In this document: positions 29,105-36,095 of the stretch, piece by piece
How the letters are laid out: each line of letters opens with the position of its first letter
Position numbering within the stretch: position 1 is the first letter of the stretch
Source of the DNA: CAZVXI01 sp964631295
GTDB taxonomy: Bacteria; Planctomycetota; Phycisphaerae; Phycisphaerales; SM1A02
Length of the DNA stretch: 36,095 nucleotides
Assembly (NCBI GenBank): GCA_964631295.1
Contig: CAZVXI010000012.1
Span: 1-36,095 of the forward strand
Direction of reading: 5' to 3'
Position numbers and translations under genes: made by a program
Notes under the pieces: model-generated
Database searches by the model: none
Told to the model about the DNA's origin: nothing
What the model saw: only the letters and a program-made list of their open reading frames with translations

Positions 29105-32100
29105 ATGAAACGTTCACTGTGCGCTTTGACCGCGATGATCCTGGCCACGGCAGCCACGGCCGGTTCACCAACTCCATCATCCCCAGCCGGCATACAACCA
29201 GCATCGGATGCGACAGCGGCTCCAGTCGATCAACGATTCCTCGACGGACTTTCGTGGCGCGGCATCGGTCCCGCGCGTGGCGGACGTGCTCAGGCATGCA
29301 GCGGCGTACCCGGCGATCCCATGACCTACTACATGGGCGCAACTGGTGGCGGTGTCTGGAAGACGACGGACGCAGGCAACTCCTGGCGCAACATAACTGA
29401 TGGTTTCATCGGAACTGGTTCAGTCGGCGATGTTGAAGTCGCCCCGTCCGATCCGAACGTCGTGTACGTCGGTATGGGCGAAGCAGACATTCGCGGCAAC
29501 TTCTCGCACGGCGACGGCATGTACAAGTCGGTCGATGCGGGCGAAACCTGGACACATATCGGCCTTGAGGACACACGCCAGATTGGCCGCGTAGCGGTCC
29601 ATCCCGATGACCCCAATACCGTCTTCGTGGCAGCGCTTGGCCATGTCTTCGGCCCAAACGCGCAGCGTGGGGTGTTCCGATCAACTGATGGCGGCGAGAC
29701 ATGGCAGAAGATGTTGTACATCAACGATCGCACCGGAGCGGTCGATGTCCGGTTCGACCCCGTCAACCCGCGCATCATCTACGCAGGTCTGTGGCAGGTG
29801 CATCGCACCCCCTGGTCGTTGTCATCAGGCGGTGAGCACAGCGGGCTGTATCGCTCGCGCGATGGAGGCGAGACATGGCAGGAACTGACGAGCGGCCTGC
29901 CACGCGGAATCAAAGGAAAGATCAGTGTCGCACCCTCGCCTGCTCAGCGCAATCTCGTGTACGCCATGGTCGAGGCAGAAGATGGTGGCGTGTTCCGATC
30001 ATCGAACGGCGGTGACTCTTGGAGGCGCGTCAACGATGATCGTTCCCTTCGACAGCGCGCCTGGTACTACACGCACATCTACGCAGATACGCAGGATCCT
30101 GATACCTGTTACGTTATGAACGTTGGGTTCCACAAGTCGACCGATGGCGGCGAGACGTTTGGTCGCATTCGAGTGCCGCACAGCGATAATCACGATTTGT
30201 GGATAGCACCGGAAGACAACCTGCGCATGATCAACGCCAATGACGGCGGTGCCAATGTGAGTTTCAACGGCGGCAACACCTGGTCCACCCAGACAAATCA
30301 GCCAACCGCGCAGTTCTATCACGTCACCGTTGACAACAACTTCCCCTACCGCGTGTATGGCGCGCAGCAGGACAACAGCACTGCATCAGTTTCCTCACGA
30401 GGGAATCCGCTCCGATGGGAACGCGACTTTTATTCCGTGGGTGGCGGTGAGAGCGGCTATATCGCCGTGCATCCGGAGAACCCGGACATCGTGTATGCCG
30501 GCTCCTACTCGGGTTATCTCACGCGATACGACCATGCGATGCGAAAGACGCGCAACGTGACTGTCTGGCCTGAGAACCCGATGGGCGGCGGGGTTGGTGC
30601 AGTGCAGTATCGCTTCCAGTGGACATTCCCGATTCTTTTCTCGCCACACGACCCGAACACGGTGTATGCAGCCGGCAATGTGCTGTTCAAGACAACCGAT
30701 GAAGGAACCACATGGCAGGCGATCAGTCCCGATCTGACAACAAATGATCCGACGAAACAAGGGGCGAGCGGCGGGCCGATCACAAAGGACAATACCGGCG
30801 TCGAGTATTACTGCACGATCTTCGCTGTTGCGGAGTCGCCGATCGAACCGGGCCTCATCTGGGCCGGAAGCGATGACGGCCTTGTGCATGTCACCAGCAA
30901 TGGCGGCGAGACGTGGACCGAAGTCACGCCGCCGGGCATGGGCGACTGGCCACTCATCAGTCTGATTGAGGCCAGCCCGCATGATCCCGACACCTGCTAC
31001 CTCGCAGTCACGCGCTACAAGATGAACGACTTCACACCGTACATCTATCGCACGCGCGATCGCGGCAAGACGTGGGACCTCATCACCAGAGGCATCGATG
31101 ACGGTGCGTTTGTTCGTGCAGTTCGCGAAGATCCGATTCGTCAGGGTCTTCTCTATGCAGGCACCGAAACCGGCATGTACGTGTCCTTCGATGACGGTGA
31201 GCACTGGCAATCACTCCAGCAGAACCTGCCGGTCGTACCGATCACGGATCTGGTCATCAAAGACGATGACATTGTCCTCGCCACGCAGGGTCGATCGTTC
31301 TGGATCATGGATGACATCAGTGTGCTTCGACAAATCAATAGTGAGATTGCTCGTGCCGACATGCATGTCTTCGATCCGCCTGCGGCCTATCGGCAGCGCT
31401 GGGATCGTGTCCGGCTGCAGTATCACCTTGCAGATCATCTCGCTGAGGACGGGGTGGATGTCACTGTCGATGTGCTTGATCACACCGGCAGTGTGTTGCG
31501 CTCTTTCGACCAGTCATCCTCACGCGCGGGCATGAACGAGTTCACGTGGAACATGCGACTTGAGAACCCGACGCGCGTTCCCGGTGCTGTTGGTTGGCCG
31601 GGACCGCCATCCGGGCCTCGTGTGGTCCCCGGTACATACACCGCTCATATACACATCGGTGATGCTGAACCAATTGCCCGCGAGTTCCAGATACTTGGCG
31701 ACCCACGCGTCGACACGACCGCTGATGAGTACAGCAAACAGTTTGATATGCTCATGGATATTCATCATGCGATCGATGAAGTTCACCGCACGATCAACGA
31801 CATCCGTCGTATTCGCAGCCAGATCGACGCGACGCTCGCGCGAGCACGCGGCCACGAAGGTCTGGACGCGATCAAACAACCCGCCCAGCAGATCAAGCAA
31901 GCGTTGACTGACATTGAAGAAACGCTGATTCAGACGCGCTCCAAATCAGCACAGGATCCGCTGAATTTCCCTGTCAAACTCAATGACAAAATCAGCGCGC
32001 TTGCAGGCAACGTCGACGGCGACTACGGCCCGACGAAGCAGACCCGCGATGTATTTGAGCATCTGATGGCGCAGGTTCAATCGCAGATTGATTCTTTCAA

Positions 32101-32197
32101 TCGCATCGTTTCGGATGATGTACCCTCGTTCAATGACCTCGTGCACGAACAGCGGATACCGGCAATCATCATCGAAGACGATCATGGTGATGAGTGA
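29105..32197 (+). CDS. Secreted Asp-box (VPS10/BNR-like) beta-propeller protein
   Basis: 1030 residues. Signal peptide 1-19. About eleven Asp-box repeats of the form S-x-D-x-G-x-T-W are visible (for example KTTDAGNSW, RSTDGGETW, KTTDEGTTW, RTRDRGKTW), spread across about 70-700, which predicts one or two beta-propellers as in sortilin/VPS10 and sialidase-like proteins. A beta-rich domain (about 760-865) and an alpha-helical end (870-1010) follow. Large proteins of this layout are common in Planctomycetota, Bacteroidota and Acidobacteriota, often annotated as glycosyl hydrolases without proof. I see no catalytic set. The Shine-Dalgarno is perfect. The 3' end overlaps the convergent gene by 16 bases. 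Confidence 0.9.
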   Translation: MKRSLCALTAMILATAATAGSPTPSSPAGIQPASDATAAPVDQRFLDGLSWRGIGPARGGRAQACSGVPGDPMTYYMGATGGGVWKTTDAGNSWRNITDGFIGTGSVGDVEVAPSDPNVVYVGMGEADIRGNFSHGDGMYKSVDAGETWTHIGLEDTRQIGRVAVHPDDPNTVFVAALGHVFGPNAQRGVFRSTDGGETWQKMLYINDRTGAVDVRFDPVNPRIIYAGLWQVHRTPWSLSSGGEHSGLYRSRDGGETWQELTSGLPRGIKGKISVAPSPAQRNLVYAMVEAEDGGVFRSSNGGDSWRRVNDDRSLRQRAWYYTHIYADTQDPDTCYVMNVGFHKSTDGGETFGRIRVPHSDNHDLWIAPEDNLRMINANDGGANVSFNGGNTWSTQTNQPTAQFYHVTVDNNFPYRVYGAQQDNSTASVSSRGNPLRWERDFYSVGGGESGYIAVHPENPDIVYAGSYSGYLTRYDHAMRKTRNVTVWPENPMGGGVGAVQYRFQWTFPILFSPHDPNTVYAAGNVLFKTTDEGTTWQAISPDLTTNDPTKQGASGGPITKDNTGVEYYCTIFAVAESPIEPGLIWAGSDDGLVHVTSNGGETWTEVTPPGMGDWPLISLIEASPHDPDTCYLAVTRYKMNDFTPYIYRTRDRGKTWDLITRGIDDGAFVRAVREDPIRQGLLYAGTETGMYVSFDDGEHWQSLQQNLPVVPITDLVIKDDDIVLATQGRSFWIMDDISVLRQINSEIARADMHVFDPPAAYRQRWDRVRLQYHLADHLAEDGVDVTVDVLDHTGSVLRSFDQSSSRAGMNEFTWNMRLENPTRVPGAVGWPGPPSGPRVVPGTYTAHIHIGDAEPIAREFQILGDPRVDTTADEYSKQFDMLMDIHHAIDEVHRTINDIRRIRSQIDATLARARGHEGLDAIKQPAQQIKQALTDIEETLIQTRSKSAQDPLNFPVKLNDKISALAGNVDGDYGPTKQTRDVFEHLMAQVQSQIDSFNRIVSDDVPSFNDLVHEQRIPAIIIEDDHGDE

Positions 32198-33864
32198 CCA
32201 CCGTCAAATGCACGACGCTGATCACGTGCGGCAAGGTGTTTGAGTTCAAGCTCGGCGCGACGCAAACGACGACTGATGCCAGCGGTCGTCGTTTGCTGCG
32301 CGCTTGCGAGCATCATCAACGACTGTGGGGGCCGACCATCCAGTCCATATCGGCAGATCACCAGATCTGAGTCAGCGCTTTCAAGCCGATGGACGCGCCC
32401 TGCGAGTGAGGGTGACAGATCAAGGTGTGACTGCCAGGGCGAAAGATCGCGCAGAAGGTCGTCAATCGGCAAGTCGCGCACCCGGTGCTTTGCTGCCGCA
32501 CGGTGCGCCGCTGGCGTGAACCGCAGGCGTGCCATACAGCGATCCATTGCGAACGTACAGACGCGCTCGATCACCTGTCCGCGGCTCGGGTCAATCTTTT
32601 CGATGCTCTCGCACATAACTTGCACAGCGAGCGGAAGGAACCGACAGATCTCATCTGCCGACTGCAGCAGCAACGCGCGACCGAGGTTGCGCTCGATCGT
32701 TGTGATCCCGACTGGCATGGCCCGACAGACCAGCACGCGCTTGAGAAGCGCAGCCCAGCGCAGATCAGTTTCGATCGCATCTGCTGCCTCTACGCGCGGG
32801 GTCGCATTCAGCGTGTCAATGTCCCGCTTTGCTCGACACTTGAGGAAGTTATAGGCTCCAATCAGTGCGGCCTCGTCATGGCGTTGTATTGGTTCCTCTG
32901 CCTTGATCTGCTTGATCATTGAGACTGCATCGGTTGTTGGCGCGGGTTCACGCAGGTGCGTGCGGACAACATCAGCACTCAGGAGGACATCGCTTGCACC
33001 CGGCAGGTCGAATGTGGGCAGCGTGATCGCATCAATGGCAAGGCTTTGCAGGAACGAGACGCGCTGATGAAGCAACGCGCGGTGAATCGTCTTCGGAGCG
33101 CGATGAAAGCGTGCCGCAAGTTCGGCTGGCTCAATCCCACGCCGATACGCTCGTGCGATGATGCGTTGTTCACGCTCCGTGATTGGGCCTCGCTCAGCGA
33201 AGATCGGTATATCTGCGTCCCGATCATGACGCTGGAGTATGCCGCGAATCGTCTCAACGGCGCGGCTGTGTTCCAACGCGAGCTTGCGGGCAGTCGCATG
33301 GAGCGTCAGCCCGAGTTGTGATCGCATCTCGCGGGCTGCTTCAACAATCGCCTTGCGGGTCTCGGGCGCGATGCGCGTCGCCGATTGCTCTCCGTCCAGA
33401 CTCGCCTCATGTCGGCGCGCAAATGCATCCAGTGAGTCCTCGAAACAGACGAGTTGCCGGTTGTTGTTCACGGTGACTTCATGACACACCAGACCCTGCC
33501 GACGATAACGCTGCACGGTGCGGGTCGTCACGCCGAGTCGGCAAGCGACTTCATCTAACGAGAGTGCGTGACGGTTGTTGTGATTTGCTGCAAGCGACAG
33601 CGTACTGCTGAGCCGCTGAATAAACGTGACGAGGTCTCCGATAAGCGCACGCCCAACCACGACCGAATCAGACTCACTATCCGGGCGATAGCCTGTCACC
33701 CGATACGTGATGAATGCCTCCGGATAGTTCTGCTCGGGATCGATGTCGTGAACCAGTTGCTCAGCAGCGGTCATCTGCCGCAACCGCGCATCGTCGGATG
33801 CGTAGAGGATCTGTCGAAACAGCTCGGCGATTGCTGCCACCTTGAACTCGCGCGGTCGTGCCAT
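32182..33864 (-). CDS. Sigma-like protein with several HTH segments
   Basis: 560 residues. A MerR-type helix-turn-helix lies at about 101-150 (LSLDEVACRLGVTTRTVQRY). Two further HTH-like segments follow at about 187-212 and 229-268 (AELAARFHRAPKTIHRALL). Residues 335-447 resemble a degraded sigma-70 region 2: AYNFLKCRAKRDI, then ESIEKIDPSRGQVIERVCTFAMDRCMARL, where classical sigma factors have EKFDPSRGxKFSTYAxWWIRQAI. The end (450-560) is basic. It may be an alternative sigma factor or a regulator derived from one. GGAG lies nine bases before the ATG. It is 20 bases downstream of mqnA, suggesting co-transcription. Confidence 0.75.
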   Translation of the reverse strand: MARPREFKVAAIAELFRQILYASDDARLRQMTAAEQLVHDIDPEQNYPEAFITYRVTGYRPDSESDSVVVGRALIGDLVTFIQRLSSTLSLAANHNNRHALSLDEVACRLGVTTRTVQRYRRQGLVCHEVTVNNNRQLVCFEDSLDAFARRHEASLDGEQSATRIAPETRKAIVEAAREMRSQLGLTLHATARKLALEHSRAVETIRGILQRHDRDADIPIFAERGPITEREQRIIARAYRRGIEPAELAARFHRAPKTIHRALLHQRVSFLQSLAIDAITLPTFDLPGASDVLLSADVVRTHLREPAPTTDAVSMIKQIKAEEPIQRHDEAALIGAYNFLKCRAKRDIDTLNATPRVEAADAIETDLRWAALLKRVLVCRAMPVGITTIERNLGRALLLQSADEICRFLPLAVQVMCESIEKIDPSRGQVIERVCTFAMDRCMARLRFTPAAHRAAAKHRVRDLPIDDLLRDLSPWQSHLDLSPSLAGRVHRLESADSDLVICRYGLDGRPPQSLMMLASAQQTTTAGISRRLRRAELELKHLAARDQRRAFDGGHSSP

Positions 33865-33884
33865 TTCCGGTCACTCCGCGCGAC

Positions 33885-34754
33885 TCAGATGTCGAGCCAC
33901 CGAATATCACGGCGATTCTCGACGAGACGGTGAGAAGTCGCGAGATCGAAGAACTGTTTCATGCCCTGCAACGCCCGCTCATCGAACGCATAGCGCAGTC
34001 GCTGCGTGAGATACTCGCGCGCAAGGTCAAGCGGCCATTTCGTCTGCGACACGCGGTCGTGCAGAATGCGATCGATTCGCTGCTGATTGTGACGACGCTG
34101 CCGGTCCAGCGCGAGCGCGACGGTGCGCAATCGCGACGGGTCGACTGACTCCTTCGCCATCCACACTGCAAAGACAAATGGAAGCCCCGTAAGCTGATGC
34201 CAGGCATCGCCAAGATCGAGTTGATGCGGATATCGCACCGCGGGCGGCGAATCAGTCGTGACCTTGTCACCAATCAACAGCATGGCGTCGGGCCACTCCA
34301 CCACGTGATTCCCTGCCACATGCTCACGAGCCTCGTACTCCACGATCTCAACTTCAGTCTCATACAGTTCGCGCATCAGGATACGAAGCAGCGCCACCGA
34401 TGTGTGGCTGTCAGTATCACAATGCACGCGTGTCACCTCATGCAACGGCTGTGTGCTGTAAAGCCGCACGGTCATCGTCGGGCCATCACAGCCAAGCATA
34501 CCAACCGGCAGCAGGACCAGCGGCTCAGGCGATCGCAAATAGTCAATCGACGAACATAGCGCAACTTCGACGCGACCAGCGAGCAGTTCGTCGATCAGCA
34601 GACTCGGCACAGAGTGGCGCAGCGTGATATCGCGGAGTCCATCGAGACCATCAATCAGGGGCAGCGTGTTGATAAAGCTCACGACACCCACCGGTATCGT
34701 CGTATGCAGCGCGTCCGCAGGCGGTGGCTCAGATGACAGAGTGGTGATCAGCAT
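33885..34754 (-). CDS. mqnA: Chorismate dehydratase MqnA
   Basis: First enzyme of the futalosine menaquinone route: chorismate to 3-enolpyruvylbenzoate. 289 residues from the ATG at 34754. VGVVSFINTLPLIDGL, the LIDELLAGRVEVALCSSIDYLR region and the later LIGDKV and DLGDAWHQLTGLPFVFAVW blocks are typical of the MqnA/MqnD type of periplasmic-binding fold. The frame stays open to 34907, but the upstream part crosses a long inverted repeat and lacks family similarity. No strong Shine-Dalgarno precedes either start. The rest of the pathway is not in the window. Confidence 0.85.
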   Translation of the reverse strand: MLITTLSSEPPPADALHTTIPVGVVSFINTLPLIDGLDGLRDITLRHSVPSLLIDELLAGRVEVALCSSIDYLRSPEPLVLLPVGMLGCDGPTMTVRLYSTQPLHEVTRVHCDTDSHTSVALLRILMRELYETEVEIVEYEAREHVAGNHVVEWPDAMLLIGDKVTTDSPPAVRYPHQLDLGDAWHQLTGLPFVFAVWMAKESVDPSRLRTVALALDRQRRHNQQRIDRILHDRVSQTKWPLDLAREYLTQRLRYAFDERALQGMKQFFDLATSHRLVENRRDIRWLDI

Positions 34755-34787
34755 CACCAATGATATGCACGCATTGCGCGGTGTCGT

Positions 34788-34869
34788 CGGGTTCGGGAGG
34801 CGACAGGCATTCAGGTGGGGCGGCTCGATAGCGGTCCCGCGTGTGATTCTTTTGCGCCTCCCGAACCCG
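34788..34869 (-). promoter_or_regulatory. Large structured element upstream of mqnA
   Basis: Perfect 15-base-pair inverted repeat, arms 34788-34802 and 34855-34869, around a 52-base interior that can form a further small stem (GGG/CCC with GCT/AGC). It lies in the 223-base rho-mqnA gap, 34 bases before the mqnA ATG. No T-run follows on the minus strand, so it is not an intrinsic terminator. It may be a structured leader or a repeat element; I recognise no riboswitch. Confidence 0.6.
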
Positions 34870-34977
34870 TCAGCACCGCACTGCGATGCAGGTACTCGGA
34901 TCGGCATGACGCAATCTCATGGTTGAATCTGCCTCGAAGGCCAAATCTGTCACATGATTATCGGCACACATCTCGCG

Positions 34978-35889
<912 letters not shown>

Positions 35890-36095
35890 TGGCCGAGGCT
35901 TGCGACCTCGACCACGTCGACGGCGCCGAAGCGCTCCTCAATGCGGTCGTCGTACACAGCATCGGCCACCTGGTCGCTCACGGCGAGGATCCTTCTGGCG
36001 CGGGCGAAATCGCCCGGATGGGTGATCTTGATGTTGTCGGGGTCGCCGGCAACGATTTTCACCTCGTACCCGGCGGCGCGGGCGACGGCGACATC

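Noticed and set aside
34757..34907. 51-residue N-terminal extension of MqnA
   Set aside because: It would be encoded across the 15-bp inverted repeat and has no MqnA similarity.

Overview
The window reads as chromosomal DNA of a Planctomycetota bacterium, most likely from the Phycisphaerae side (inference). Grounds: a long S10-spc-alpha ribosomal cluster without rpmD, adk, map or rpsD; cysteine-poor S14 and L36; long secreted proteins with Ca-binding 'CNxNGxPDEC' repeats; the futalosine menaquinone gene mqnA; and a sigma-like protein with several helix-turn-helix segments. No rRNA, tRNA, insertion sequence or CRISPR array was seen.

Layout. 1-464: no supported gene, one possible leader stem. 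465-1784 (+): tyrS. 1952-16769 (-): one co-directional run read from right to left: rpsJ, rplC, rplD, rplW, rplB, rpsS, rplV, rpsC, rplP, rpmC, rpsQ, rplN, rplX, rplE, rpsN, rpsH, rplF, rplR, rpsE, rplO, secY, infA, rpmJ, rpsM, rpsK, rpoA, rplQ. Strong promoter matches lie before rpsJ and infA, and an intrinsic terminator follows rplQ. 17127-19363 (+): a coupled exported protein and lipoprotein. 19378-21551 (-): a GT2 glycosyltransferase overlapping a BshC-like protein. 21702-24770 (-): a very large secreted VWA/TSP3-like protein. 25050-26112 (-): rplM-rpsI with its own promoter, leader attenuator and terminator. 26316-32197 (+): a CPBP membrane protease, an exported protein and a large Asp-box propeller protein. 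32182-34754 (-): mqnA and a sigma-like HTH protein. 34978-36095 (-): the ATPase part of rho, joined at the window edge to an unrelated ispD-like reading frame.

How it works together. The left half supplies ribosomal proteins, the RNA polymerase alpha subunit, initiation factor IF-1 and the SecY channel. The right half is mainly exported or membrane proteins of mostly unknown role. The most distinctive sequence-level signal is RNA structure: small perfect hairpins sit against or just upstream of the Shine-Dalgarno site of many ribosomal-protein genes, one Shine-Dalgarno site lies inside a hairpin loop, and terminator-like hairpins interrupt the operons after rpsJ, after rpoA and in the rplM leader. 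These point to post-transcriptional and attenuation control, but were found by eye and not folded computationally.
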